64,000 nt of DNA from Microscilla marina ATCC 23134 (GTDB lineage: Bacteria > Bacteroidota > Bacteroidia > Cytophagales > Microscillaceae), in contig NZ_AAWS01000016.1 of the NCBI RefSeq assembly GCF_000169175.1, positions 62,001-126,000 of the forward strand, given 5' to 3'. Below are positions 8,101-18,395 of this stretch, one piece after another. The notes under the pieces are model-generated. The model had not been told where the DNA came from, made no database searches, and saw only the letters and a list, made by a program, of their open reading frames with translations. Both the position numbers and the translations under genes were made by a program. The first letter of the stretch is position 1; each line of letters starts with the position of its first letter.

Positions 8101-9994
8101 TTTCAATGATAATTCCAATTTCATTGGCTCCAATATCAATCAATTCTTTGCTGATTTTTTTGGCTTTAGGAACTTCATAGTTCATATAGCCTACCAAAAA
8201 CTCCCTAATTACCCGTTGAGCATCTTCCTTTAGAATGACTCCTTCGAAACTGTTTTTTTGGATGTGAATGGCCAGCTCCAGAAAAATATCATTCAATTCA
8301 AAGTCCCACTTGTTGTGTATAATAATGTCTGCTGGTTCTTTTCTCTTGACAGGGTGTGTACTAATCAAATATTCGGTAATGTTAGCCAAGGCTTTGTATT
8401 TGTTTCTGGGTAACACAGCATCTTTAAATTTCTGAGTAATCAGTATGCTGAGCAACAAAGGGTTTTCAGCTAATGCCTTGAAGTCACTAGATTTCTTGAG
8501 TTCCTTAATAAATTGCTCCGCGTTTTTATTGGCTAGGCTTACATCTTTTTCGCCTAGCGATTCTGTCCACTTGGTATACCAATACAGGCTAAAGGCGTAC
8601 TGTTGTTGTTCTGAAAAAGGAGCCAGCAATATTTCTTTTACTGAGCGAAAAGAATCTTTAAGTAACTTGTACCCATATGGACGGCTGGAGTATAAGACAT
8701 GGGCATTGGTTAGGCTGGCTTGGATTTCAATTTTGGCAATGGATTGACTAGCTGCTGAAGTGTTACTCCATTCATCTACTCCATCAATTACCAATAAAAG
8801 GCGATTATCTTCCAGTGCTCGGTTTACGATATTAAATAAACTTTCTTTACCTAAGCTTTTAAGCCACATTTTCACAAGGGTGGGTAAGCTTAAGTTTTCG
8901 CTACTGGTGATATGCTTGGTAATATAAGCAAAGGGTAACCAAACGGGCAGCATTCTTCCCCATTGTTGGGCTATTTCAAGTAATTGGGGAGTATTAGACA
9001 AAATATCTAAGACCAAGAAACGAAGCAAGGTACTTTTACCAGAACCAGGATCGCCCAAAATGATGCTTTTTTGGTAATTTGGCAGTACAGCATCTATGCT
9101 GGTACGAGTTGTGATGTTTTGATAAGTCAAGCCACCTACATCTTTCTGGTGAAGAGACGATTCATTATCTACTTCATATCTTTCAATGCGCCCTGATTGT
9201 TGTATTAAACTATAATTTCTTTCTGTTTTATTAGAACCAACCACAAAACTGGTTCTGGTTTTTTCAATGTTTACATCAGGTATAATAAACCTTTCTTCTA
9301 ATAAGGCATCTAGTTTTTTGATTTGCTGAGCAGGAAGACCTGGGTCATGTTGCTGGAAAACAGTTTTGTATAATTTGTATAGTTCTTTTCTAAATTTTGC
9401 TACCTGAGCTGCATCCAGTTTCTTGCCTGTGGTAATTATGTGTTCTAAATGAATCGCGCCATTAAACTGTGTGACCCATGCCTCACCAAAAAAATCATAC
9501 ACAATTTGAGGGTGGTCTTTGAGAATTCGGCATAATTGTACCTTGTCCCACTTTATAAATTGTATGTTACTTTTGTTTAAGTCACTTTTCAGAGCATTGA
9601 ACTTATCCTGTAGTTGGGTAGTATTCATTGACGCAGTGGTACAGAGTACAAATTCATCACTTTTGCTATACAATTTGCCTTTTTTGAATTTATCAACAAT
9701 CTTGTCCAAATCACTATCTTTGATTTGTTGGTATCGCTTACTCTGATAAGTGGCATATCTGGAATTGTCTTTTAGGGCATAAATATCTATGCCTTCCTGC
9801 CTTTGCCCTTTAGTGCCAAAAATTTCACAGTCATCCAGTGAGTACTCAATTTGTACTATTCTCAAGCACAATTTTTCAAAATCTTCCCAGGAAAGTTGTT
9901 CAATGGGTAGCTCATCAATAGCAGTTTTTACAGGCGGGGCTATGACTGAAGCAGGCGGGGTATGCAAGTAAGATTGTGAAGAAACTGTTTTCAT
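5102..9994 (-). CDS. Nuclease-NACHT protein, predicted bacterial NLR-like antiphage protein
   Basis: This is a 1630-aa protein. Residues 30-175 look like a PD-(D/E)XK (Mrr-like) nuclease: WEDFEKLC near 36-43, GxxGQRQEGID with Asp70, then QSKR at 84-87 (the Q-x-K signature). Residues 300-530 form a NACHT NTPase, with Walker A GDPGSGKST (314-322), Walker B LLLVIDGVDEW (399-409), sensor SSRP (436-439), and a helical part ending in MHRQFQEFLAAKSL. The remaining 950 residues are long helical repeats of HEAT/TPR type without clear sequence periodicity. Known bacterial NACHT proteins restrict phage by triggering an attached effector. Here the effector would be DNA cleavage. The LRR gene follows after 30 nt. 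No membrane segment was seen. Confidence 0.85.
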   Translation of the reverse strand: MKTVSSQSYLHTPPASVIAPPVKTAIDELPIEQLSWEDFEKLCLRIVQIEYSLDDCEIFGTKGQRQEGIDIYALKDNSRYATYQSKRYQQIKDSDLDKIVDKFKKGKLYSKSDEFVLCTTASMNTTQLQDKFNALKSDLNKSNIQFIKWDKVQLCRILKDHPQIVYDFFGEAWVTQFNGAIHLEHIITTGKKLDAAQVAKFRKELYKLYKTVFQQHDPGLPAQQIKKLDALLEERFIIPDVNIEKTRTSFVVGSNKTERNYSLIQQSGRIERYEVDNESSLHQKDVGGLTYQNITTRTSIDAVLPNYQKSIILGDPGSGKSTLLRFLVLDILSNTPQLLEIAQQWGRMLPVWLPFAYITKHITSSENLSLPTLVKMWLKSLGKESLFNIVNRALEDNRLLLVIDGVDEWSNTSAASQSIAKIEIQASLTNAHVLYSSRPYGYKLLKDSFRSVKEILLAPFSEQQQYAFSLYWYTKWTESLGEKDVSLANKNAEQFIKELKKSSDFKALAENPLLLSILITQKFKDAVLPRNKYKALANITEYLISTHPVKRKEPADIIIHNKWDFELNDIFLELAIHIQKNSFEGVILKEDAQRVIREFLVGYMNYEVPKAKKISKELIDIGANEIGIIIEKSTEEIAFMHRQFQEFLAAKSLRESETEEAMQVLKEFAHKPAWHQVLNSFFGLIPYKKGCEFNRFWDCVKAPENTNVATSLYAKFVRYELALNLNNAPAKLAMDNFTQIKQEFEYETNESIKGILWNIILETVHHHKIKDEVLTYLFNYFPNYYRYDDYRISDLRGFSLEELTIRQKDFLLKSLINGNEYQKLAASYTIQKFIKDEWLYAQITNLLDTCFNPEILAYALHTIITDGVEENIQKLYVQKFASSRHPIVYLFWMKLKVFLKIQSPEELLNLVDKYSGSDTLDNIFLFVLMDGWGNDKELLEICLTSVDASVDYTDKVLGKEAAWKILFHCYNNSPKVVDRIVTELQKEDVRKTFYGHETNWAPQLMHYFQGNVKLIPSIDAYLDEKKDYYVFPKIYLCLISKNVKAKKFLMKNIEEHGHSDWYVNALLMGWKDDEEVMHFLKNYFLTLNSSNADAAGFISQVYSDAPKEGINILETIIFDRNISKRAKAVKPFIELDKEYFQEYILDRFVLEELTLLPKDLFAIQDYNDVIHILTKNFTKNKNVKEFIFSKLTNEAYRQSLLIEFFDHQLPDSDKRFSDSLPLKANLRLQLIEKISESTPVEKKVLEQLSLYAKEGDYNLRTTIAINYFKALKYLDEGKVLTICKDSIFHRGSLNSEGQRRIAFCGYLISQKLDIYFQLQEKGTNFKTTPKLFGGLDIDNQSLIITSLLIENFDYVMNVINNDITKLLDDNPLDNDVEDFWKQLAINSGKLSPSYPYIIDYINDNQETITDIEIIDFLNRTAPKSKVLRKIALRLIDSHHRDKRVYAANVLGKNFINDPIVKEKMHQVDLGYKLNKGKLVALCIGWPEADILKETYEKIKPKQRHNDDDVEFHIKFLFSQADRVVGFFDRVLENYSEAKYHYKYFAEPMKRRIQEDTQLQQVIKKKLLKTTSASAKVSYLALLNYANYHDEEINNWKEEQMKSQENQAAYGYNIVTNELIPFSDLLYDISF

Positions 9995-10354
9995 TTCTAT
10001 GAAGCTAATTAAAGTATGTACCAGTTTTCAATATCGTGATTACTCGCTTTTTTTCAAACTTTGCCTGGAGTTTTCATTGTTGATTCATACTCTGAATCTA
10101 ACAGGGTAACTATCACTCTTTCAAAAATTACCTATTTATCAGTACTCCTACATTTTTTTGCAAATAAAAGCTCGTTGAGCATAGTTGTTTTTCAATTCGA
10201 GGTAAAGTCGTTCAAATATTCCTGGAGGACGATATAATTCTTTCATTTTTTATACTTAAACAACCTTGCATAGCTATTGATAGAAAGCATAAAATAAATG
10301 ATCATACTACCCCTAAAAGTGTTTTTTAATTACCGATTACAACGAAGATTGTAC
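9995..10354. other. AT-rich gap upstream of the NACHT gene
   Basis: This gap must contain the promoter of the NACHT-LRR unit. The only coding trace is a 32-codon minus-strand frame (10148-10246, starting MKELYRPPGIFERL), too short to call and possibly a remnant. No repeat or hairpin of note was seen. Confidence 0.4.
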
Positions 10355-13300
10355 CTAGCTTAATGCAAATCACCGCTCAGGAAGAAAACGTATTTACCGA
10401 CTGATTAGGCACTTACCCTTACAGAATCTGCTACCCTTTAGCACTGCCCCAAACTCTACTTTACCAGCAGATAAAAAGCGTTCACAAGAATACATAAAAG
10501 AGTCGTTCCCTTTAGACAATACATAAGAATACCCAAAAGACTACAACAAAAGAAAAAGAAAAAAAAGAAAACGGACAGCCTGGCTATTTTTCTCTTTCTC
10601 TTTTTTTTTCTTTTTAAGGAAATATTCCGATTAGGCAAGTACTCAAGGCTTGAATGGAGTGTTGGGAAATGCCAAGTCAAGCAAGTTGCGACCTCCACGT
10701 TTATGAGCATTAGATGTTGAACCACTACTACCACCACCCGCGCATGGGTGATCGTTGTTTGTTTGCTTGTCGTATTTAACATTCAAAAAGCCAGAATATA
10801 AAATAAGTGTTTTTAGCAGGGTATGGCTTGCGATCTATAAAACATGCTACCCTTTCTACACTCGTTTTTCTTTGACGCGTGTTGCGGCTCTATGGGCGTA
10901 ACAGGGGTAAGTCCTGGCTTGGGTAGCTACCCATTAAAGACAGACATTTTTTAAAAAACTCCTATCTGCTATAGATTGCATTAGTTGACTTATATAAGTG
11001 ACTCATTATGATGCCAAATTGTCAAGCTAAGCATGCTCATTTGGCAAGGTTCGATGACAATTTGGCATGCTTGCCATACCAGCAAGGAGAGAAATACAGC
11101 TATAGCACTCAGCTTATTTTATCCCTCCTGCTCCCCAGGCAAAGCAAGCCAGGTCTGCCTGCTGAACAACTTGCCCCCTATAGGGCGAAGACTATACCTG
11201 TTTTTTACCGACTGATTAGGCACTTGCCTTTAGGGAACCTGCTCCCCTTTAGCACTGACCCAAACTGTACTTTACTACCAGATAAAAAGCGTCCACAAGA
11301 ATGCATAAAAGAGTCGTTCCCTTTAGACAATACATAAGAATACCCAAAAGACTACTACAAAAGAAAAAAAGAAAAAGAAAGCAGTCATCTTTACCATTTT
11401 TCTCTTTCTCTTTTTTTTACTTTTTAAGGAAATATTCCGATTAGGCAAGTACTCAAGGCTTGAATAGAGTGTTGGAAAATGCCAGGCCAAGTAAGTTGCG
11501 ATCTCCACGTTTATGAGCATCAGATGTTGAATCTCTACTACCACCATCCGCGTATGGGTGATCGTTGTTTGTTTGCTTGTCGTATTTAACATTCAAAAAG
11601 CAAAAATGTAAAATAAGCGTTTTTAGCAGGTATGGCTTGCGATCTATAAAACATGCTACCTTTACTCTACTCGTTTTTCTTTGACGCGTGTTGCGGCTCT
11701 ATGGGCGAAACAGGAATGAGTCCTGGCTTGGGTAGCCACCTACTAAAAGAAAAACACTCTAAAAAAAGAAAAAAGGTCTATCTGACTATAGATTGCATTA
11801 GGTGATTTATTGAAATGATGTAGCATTAATGTCGCCAATTCGTCCCTGAACCTTGACAAATTGGCAAGCTTACAACACCAGCAAGAAAAAAAGTATAGTG
11901 CTTGGCTTATTTTTATCCAAACCCCCAAAGAGCAATGAAGGAGTTGGGCTACCTTCCGAGACATGCATTCTGAGCAAAACAACCTGCCCCGGAGAATAAA
12001 TACCATACCTGTTCAATGCAAATCGCTACTCAGGAAGAAGCTTGTTTACTGGCTAACTTGGCACATGCCTACGGAATCTGCTGCCTTTGGTACTTGCCCA
12101 AACTATATTTTACCAGCGGATAAAAAGCGTCCACAAGAATGCATAAAAGAGTCGTTCCCTTTAGACAATACATAAGAATACCCAAAAGACTACTACAAAA
12201 GAAAAAGAACAAAAAGAAAGCAGTCATCTTTACCATTTTTCTCTTTCTCTTTTTTTCTTTTTTAAGGAAATATTCTGATCAGGCAAGTACTCAAAGCTTG
12301 AATAAGGTTTCGGGAAATGCCAGGTCAACAACTTGCGATCTCCACGTTTATGAGCAGTAGAAGTTGCACAAGGGTCATCAGGCATTGTATGTTGTATTTA
12401 ATATTCAAAGAGCAATAAATAAGCGTTTTGCGTAGGGTCTGGCTTGCGATCTATAAAACAGTCTATACTTCCTACACTCGTTTTTCTTTGGCGCGTGTTG
12501 CGGCTCTATGGACGAAACAGAGGTAAGTCCTGGCTTGGGTAGCTACCCATTTAAAGAAGAACACTTAAAAAACTCCTACCTGCTATTAATAGATTACATT
12601 AGTTGATATTATTAAGTGATGTAGTATTATGTCGCCAATTTGTCAAGCTAAGCATGCTAATTTGGCAAGGTTCGATGACAATTTGGCGAGGTTCAGGACA
12701 AATTGGCAAGCTTGCCATACCAGCAAGCAATAAGAGAAGTACAGCTACAACACTCAGCTTATTTTATCCCTCCTGCTCCCGAGGCAAAGCAAGCCAGGTC
12801 TGCCTGCTGAACAACTTGCTCCCCATAGGGCGAAGACTATACCTGTTTTTTACCGACTAATTTGACCACCTGCCCTTACGGAATCTGCTACCCTTTAGCA
12901 CTGCCCCAAACTCTACTTTACCAGCAGATAAAAAGCGTCCACAAGAATGCATAAAAGAGTCGTTCCCTTTAGACAATACATAAGAATACCCAAAAGACTA
13001 CTACAAAAGAAAAAGAACAAAAAGAAAACAGACAGCCTGGCCATTTTTCTCTTTCTCTTTTTTTTGTTTTTTAAGGAAATATTCCGATTAGGTAAGTGTT
13101 CAAGGCTTGAATGGAGTGTTGGAAAATGCCAGGTCAACAACTTGCGACCTCCACGTTTATGAGCATTAGATGTTGAACCACTACTACCACTACCCGCGTA
13201 TGGGTGATCGTTGTTTGTTTGCTTGTCGTATTTAACATTCAAAAAGCAAGAATGTAAAATAAGCGTTTTTAGCAAGGTATGGCTTGCGATCTATAGAAAA

Positions 13301-15069
13301 GCCTACCTATTCTACACTCGTTTTTCTTTGGTGCGTGTTGCGGCTCTATGGGCGAAACAGGGGTAAGTCCTGGCTTGGGTAGCTACCTACTAAAAGAAAA
13401 ACACTCTAAAAAAAGAAAAAAGGTCTATCTGACTACTAGATTGCATTAGGTGATGTATTGAAATGATGTAGCATTAATGTCGCCAATTCGTCCCTGAACC
13501 TTGACAAATTGGCAAGCTTACAACACCAGCAAGAAGAGAAGTACAGTGCTTGGCTTATTTTTATCCAAACCCCCAAAGAGCAATGAAGGAGCTGGGCTAC
13601 CTTCCGAGACATGCATTCTGAGCAAAACAACCTGCCCCGGAGAATGAATACCATACCTGTTCAATGCAAATCGCTGCTCAGGAAGAAAGAAGCTTGTTTA
13701 CTGGCTAACTTGGCACATGCCTACGGAATCTGCTGCCTTTGGTACTTGCCCAAACTATATTTTACCAGCGGATAAAAAGCGTTCACAAGAATGCATAAAA
13801 GAGTCGTTCCCTTTAGACAATACATAAGAATACCCAAAAGACTACTACAAAAGAAAAAGAACAAAAAGAAAACAGACAGTCTGACCATTTTTCTCTTTCT
13901 CTTTTTTTCTTTTTTAAGGAAATATTCTGATCAGGCAAGTACTCAAAGCTTGAATAAGGTTTCGGGAAATGCCAGGTCAACAACTTGCGATCTCCACGTT
14001 TATGAGCAGTAGAAGTTGCACAAGGGTCATCAGGCATTGTATGTTGTATTTACATTCAAAAAGCAAGAATATAAAATAAGCGTTTTTAGCAGGGTATGTC
14101 TTGCGATCTATAAAACAGATTACTTCCCTACACTTGTTTTTCTTTGGCGCGTGTTGCGGCTCTATGAGCGAAACAGAGGTGAGTCCTGGCTTGGGTAGCT
14201 GCCTATTAAAAGAAAAACACTCTAAAAAAAGAAAAAAGGTCTATCTGACTATAGATTACATTAGGTGATTTATCCAAATTGTCAAGCTAAGCATGCTAAT
14301 TTGGCAAGGTTCGATGACAATTTGGCGAGGTTCAGGACAAATTGGCAAGCTTGCCATACCAGCAAGCAAGGAGAGAAATACAGCTATAGCACTCAGCTTA
14401 CTTTATCCCTCCTGCTCCCCAGGCAAAGCAAGCCAGGCCTGCCTGCTGAACAACTTACTCTCCATAGGGCGATGAAGACTATACCTGTTTTTTACCGACT
14501 GATCAGGCACTTGCCTTTAGGGAACCTGCTCCCCTTTAGCACTGACCCAAACTGTACTTTACCACCAGATAAAAAGCGTCCACAAGAATGCATAAAAGAG
14601 TTGTTCCCTTTAGACAATACATAAGAATACCCAAAAGACTACTACAAAAGAAAAAGAACAAAAAGAAAACGGACAGCCTGGCTATTTTTCTCTTTCTCTT
14701 TTTTGTTTTTTAAGGAAATGTTCCGATTAGGCAAGCATTCAAGGCTTGAATGGAGTGTTGGGAAATGCCAGGCCAACAACTTGCAACCTCCACGTTTATG
14801 AGCATCAGCAGTAGAAGTTACACCACTACCACCCGCGTGTAGGTGATTGTTGTTTGTTTGCTTGTCGTATTTACATTCAAAAAGCAAGAATCTAAAATAA
14901 GCGTTTTGAGCAGGGTATGGCTTGCGATCTATAAAACAAACTACTTCCCCTCCACTCGCTTTTCTTTGGCGCGTGTTGCGGCTCTATGAGTGAAACAGGG
15001 GTAAGTCCGGGTTACCCAGTTAGTTGCCCTAGCAAATACTCAGCAAAGAAAAGCTTTATTTTCCCTTAT
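10355..15069. repeat. Six tandem decayed replication-module units
   Basis: Six degenerate units follow each other with a period of 800-845 bp. The landmark GATAAAAAGCG occurs near 10470, 11279, 12118, 12926, 13770 and 14568. Each unit has three parts: (i) a stretch similar to codons about 145-280 of the gene at 17106-18395, with stops and frameshifts; (ii) a unique linker; (iii) a stretch similar to 19855-20165 downstream of dnaB, including GGCGCGTGTTGCGGCTC and iterons. Two subtypes alternate (A near 11.0, 12.6 and 14.3 kb; B near 11.8 and 13.4 kb), so a dimer of about 1.65 kb was itself duplicated. Short frames of 60-120 codons here are by-products of the repeat. The last unit is interrupted by the IS element. 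Confidence 0.85.
12631..12715. repeat. Iteron cluster in a type A unit
   Basis: Direct repeats of AATTTGGC(A/G)AGGTTC occur at about 20-21 bp spacing, flanked by the palindromes AAGCTAAGCATGCT-like and GGCAAGCTTGCC. Equivalent clusters lie at 11016-11075 and 14275-14355. A shorter form with CGCCAATTCGTC lies at about 11830-11870 and 13480-13520 in type B units. The 15-mer at 12680-12694 is identical to one inside the phage initiator gene. Confidence 0.65.
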
Positions 15070-16841
15070 TACTTACGTTTCGCTGATTTCTAGGTTGGAA
15101 AAAAGAAAATACTTAAACTCGCTGTATGATCACAGAACGAGTAGATGATATTCCCTTATTGGTTGCAAAATTAGAAGAGAGTAACCTGAGTCAGCACCTG
15201 AACCGTTATTTTCCAGATCATGGAAACTGGACAGGTCTTGATGGCGGCAAATTAGCCGTTGTTTTTTTAACTTATGTGTTATCACTTGGCGATCATAGAC
15301 TAAATCATGTAGAATCTTGGGCAGGAGAACGATTATTTACTTTGCGTCATAGCCTAAACGCAGCAAATTTGACTCAAAAGGATTTTACAGATGATCGTTT
15401 AGGTAGCCTGATGGAGCGTTTTAGTGATGAATCTAAATGGGATAAGTTTGAAGCTGATCATAATAAAGAGATGTTGGATATTTATGATCTAAGGCCATCA
15501 AAAGAGGTTGTTCGCCTGGATGCCTTGATTGTTCAGAGCTTTCGTGATCAAGGTGAGCACTTTAAACGGGGCTATTCGAAACAACACCGGGCAGATTTGC
15601 CCCAACTTAAGGTAATGGTTGCCACTGTTGATCCATTGTCAATGCCCTTAAGTTCTGTGATTGTGTCAGGTAATAAAGCAGACGACAATTTGTACCAGGA
15701 TGTAGTAAAAAAACTTGAAAAAAGTATGCCTAAAAAGCAACAGTTGTTTGTAGGGGATGCAAAATTGAGTAGCACGGGAAATCGGGCATATCTCCAAAAC
15801 AAGGAGCAATTTTACCTTACCCCTCTCAGCGAAACCCAATGTAGCAAGGAGCAACTATCTGCTTATTTGGGCAATAAACCTGATAAACTAACAGCGGTTT
15901 TTGGTGAAGCCAAAACAAATGATAAAAAAGCTCCTCTGAAAGCCCATGCTTTTGAGCAACAGGAAGATATCTATTGTGAAGATTTGGATATTACGTGGAC
16001 TGAGAGAAGGATTATAGTATACTCTCCCTCTTATTCCAATCAGCTTAATAAGAAGTTGGATGAGCGCAAAGAAGTAGTAGAGCAAAAACTGAAAACCCTT
16101 TTAGAACCTAAGCAGGGCAAGAAAAAATGGAAAAACAAAGCTGAGCTAGAGGTTAGCGTTACTCAACTTTTAAAAAAATATAAGCTACAAAAGTTTATTG
16201 ATGTTGAAGTAAAAGAAAACCTTAGCTTGAGACCAGTACAAAAGTACCGGGATCGCCCAGCGAGGGTTAAAGAAGAACTTAGCTTCTCTCTGGAAGTTCA
16301 GGTGAATGAAGAAGCACTGGCAGCACATCGGCTAAAATTAGGCTGGCGTGTTTATGCTACAAATGCCCCTGTGACCTATTTATCAACAAAAGAGGCTGTA
16401 ATCTGTTATCGTCAGGAATACCGTATCGAACATAAATTCAATGAGTTACTTAATAAAATTACATCATTGATGCCTGTGTATCTTAAAAAAGATCATCGAA
16501 TAAAGGCTCTTATACGATTACTGCTACTGGCACTAAAATTTGTAAGTGTTATTGAATATCAAGTACGTCAAGAGTTGGAAAACACAGAACAGAAAATCAA
16601 AGGACTCTATGTGGGTAATCCAGGCAGAGCAACAGCTAAACCAACAAGCAAAATGATATTGGAGGCATTCAAGAATATCACATTAGTGATAATGCCTATA
16701 CAAAATCAAATATTCATTAAAATCAGTGAATTAAAACCAATACAACAGCAATTGCTGAAATTTTTAAAAATAAGCCCAAGTGCCTATTTAGGACTTGAAC
16801 AAGTTTCATTTTCTGATTCCCATTTGGGCGAAACGTAAGTA
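15070..16841 (+). mobile_element. IS1634-like insertion sequence
   Basis: The element is about 1.77 kb and bounded by a perfect 13-bp inverted repeat, ACTTACGTTTCGC at 15071-15083 and its complement at 16828-16840. One transposase gene fills it, and the stop codon lies inside the right repeat. I found no convincing target-site duplication: the flanks share at most TTA. The left flank is the sixth decayed unit. The right flank (16842-17105) is not recognisable as its continuation, so the insertion may have been followed by a deletion. The element appears intact. Confidence 0.85.
15126..16838 (+). CDS. IS1634 family transposase
   Basis: This is a 570-aa DDE transposase of the IS4/IS1634 group. 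The N terminus MITERVDDIPLLVAKLEE and the GDHRLNHVESWAGERL segment (near 55-70) are typical of the DUF4277-type start of IS1634 enzymes. Candidate catalytic aspartates are in VVRLDAL (near 127) and LFVGDAKLS (near 205). The conserved C-terminal Glu region is preceded by the helical insertion around 300-370. Length is normal for the family and the frame is unbroken, so it may be active. It starts 43 bp inside the left end. Confidence 0.9.
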   Translation: MITERVDDIPLLVAKLEESNLSQHLNRYFPDHGNWTGLDGGKLAVVFLTYVLSLGDHRLNHVESWAGERLFTLRHSLNAANLTQKDFTDDRLGSLMERFSDESKWDKFEADHNKEMLDIYDLRPSKEVVRLDALIVQSFRDQGEHFKRGYSKQHRADLPQLKVMVATVDPLSMPLSSVIVSGNKADDNLYQDVVKKLEKSMPKKQQLFVGDAKLSSTGNRAYLQNKEQFYLTPLSETQCSKEQLSAYLGNKPDKLTAVFGEAKTNDKKAPLKAHAFEQQEDIYCEDLDITWTERRIIVYSPSYSNQLNKKLDERKEVVEQKLKTLLEPKQGKKKWKNKAELEVSVTQLLKKYKLQKFIDVEVKENLSLRPVQKYRDRPARVKEELSFSLEVQVNEEALAAHRLKLGWRVYATNAPVTYLSTKEAVICYRQEYRIEHKFNELLNKITSLMPVYLKKDHRIKALIRLLLLALKFVSVIEYQVRQELENTEQKIKGLYVGNPGRATAKPTSKMILEAFKNITLVIMPIQNQIFIKISELKPIQQQLLKFLKISPSAYLGLEQVSFSDSHLGET

Positions 16842-17105
16842 TTACACCAGCGAATATCCCAAAATAGAAAGGTATTCAATTTTGAAGCTTTCCGCTACTA
16901 TAAGCCTTCCCCTCTGGACTGCCCATTTCACCAACCATTTATTACTTTTTTTACGCCCCTTATTTCATCACTTCCCGCCAGACTACTATAGCATCCTTCA
17001 AATCTACCATTTGCTCAAAAGAATGTGGCAAGTCTCTGAGAATATTCTTTGATAGCAGCCTGAAATCATTTTTTATTCAAACAAAGGCGATAACAGCTGT
17101 TACTT

Positions 17106-18395
17106 ATGAAAAAGACTAAAATCTTAAAACTCTTTCCTCAGTGTATTCCTTACGTGAAAGAATTACGTGATTTAACCGGAAGCATCAATGCTGCCATCCT
17201 GATGCAACAACTTGACTACTATTTTATCTGCCGACCCCGTGGGTTTTATAAGTTCAGTCAGCCTTCCGGTCATCCTGAATACCGCAAAGGAGATAGCTGG
17301 GTCGAAACCTTAAACTTTTCTTTTAAAGAGTATAAAGGTGCCTGGCAACGCATTGGCATCACCTATGCCTCTAAAACAGCTTATAATCAGGCCGAAGGCG
17401 ACAAATTTCAAGGCAAGCTTTATTGTGCCTACATCGACCGAAAGCAAAACAACAAAACCTACTATTTCCGCAATCACGCGTTGGTCGACCAAAGCCTGGA
17501 AGCCCTGCCACAAAGCAAGGAGCTGATTACCTTCAGAGCCATGCATTCTGAGCAAATTGCGGCTCGCCGGGAACAACTTGCCCCGGAGCACGAAAACCAT
17601 ACCTGTTCAATGAAAATCACCGCTCAGGGAGAAGTGGTCTGCTCTGAGGAGGAAGCTTGTTTACTGGCGGATTTGGCGGCTGACTTTGACACTGACCCAG
17701 GTCAGGCTGCTTTACCAACGAATAAAAAGTGTTCACAAAAATGCTCTAAAGAGTCGCAACCTTCAGGTAATACAAAAAACGCTCTGAATAATACTACAGA
17801 AGAAACCAAAGAAAAAGAACAAAAAGAAAACAGTCATCCCGACCATTTTTCTCTTTCTTCTTCTTCTTCGGGAGGGGGTGCGGATCATACGGGTACTCAA
17901 GCCTTGAATGAAGTACCGGAAAGTGTCAGTCCAGGCTTTGATCCACCTTCGGCATCCCGGCAGGAAATAAGAGCCGAATTTGGGCAGACAGTGCAACCCT
18001 TGATTGACCAACTCCTGAAGGAGTTTGACCATCTGGACTTGCGGGAAGAGCGGGAACGCCTTCATAAAAAGCTTTTTGAGAGATATGAGCAGTATGGCTA
18101 TTCGGTAGCGTTTATGACAAAACAACTGCGGGACTACCTGAAATATCACGTAGCCAGCCCCTTTCCGATCCCCAAGTTTCAAACCGCTGATGCTTTTCTT
18201 GACCAAGGGCTGAACCGGGACTATGCTACTAAACTGAAGAAAATAGCCTCCCAAACCCCTTCAGAAGGAGCAGGAGCACAAGTAGCCCGAACAGCTTTTG
18301 AACCACTATCAGAAGAACAAGAGGACAAACTGAAACAACGCGCCCAGCAGTACGAAGCCAACAAGAAAAACAACACATCCAATGACCCAAAATAG
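17106..18395 (+). CDS. Replication initiator / helicase-loader-like protein
   Basis: This is a 429-aa protein. Residues 1-135 resemble the N-terminal winged-helix region of phage and plasmid replication proteins (SINAAILMQQLDYYF, then a W-rich part with GAWQRIGI). Residues 145-280 are low-complexity and charged (EETKEKEQKENS, then a Ser run and GGG). The C-terminal part (295-400) is helical, with a conserved look (LLKEFDHLDLREERERLHKKLFERYEQYG), as in DnaD/DnaC-like loaders. It overlaps dnaB, so the pair works in loading the helicase at the iterons downstream. The low-complexity segment is the part that reappears in decayed form six times at 10.3-15 kb. The presumed promoter is in 16842-17105. 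Confidence 0.65.
   Translation: MKKTKILKLFPQCIPYVKELRDLTGSINAAILMQQLDYYFICRPRGFYKFSQPSGHPEYRKGDSWVETLNFSFKEYKGAWQRIGITYASKTAYNQAEGDKFQGKLYCAYIDRKQNNKTYYFRNHALVDQSLEALPQSKELITFRAMHSEQIAARREQLAPEHENHTCSMKITAQGEVVCSEEEACLLADLAADFDTDPGQAALPTNKKCSQKCSKESQPSGNTKNALNNTTEETKEKEQKENSHPDHFSLSSSSSGGGADHTGTQALNEVPESVSPGFDPPSASRQEIRAEFGQTVQPLIDQLLKEFDHLDLREERERLHKKLFERYEQYGYSVAFMTKQLRDYLKYHVASPFPIPKFQTADAFLDQGLNRDYATKLKKIASQTPSEGAGAQVARTAFEPLSEEQEDKLKQRAQQYEANKKNNTSNDPK

Noticed and set aside
11008-14624. Plus- and minus-strand frames of 60-120 codons, several nearly identical, in the 10-15 kb region
   Set aside because: They recur only because the DNA is repeated; starts and stops shift between copies, both strands give frames at once, and the parts similar to the initiator gene are in mixed frames. 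They are decayed sequence, not genes.
15064-16847. Target-site duplication of the IS element
   Set aside because: Flanks TTATT and ATTAC share at most three bases in register; not enough to claim a duplication.
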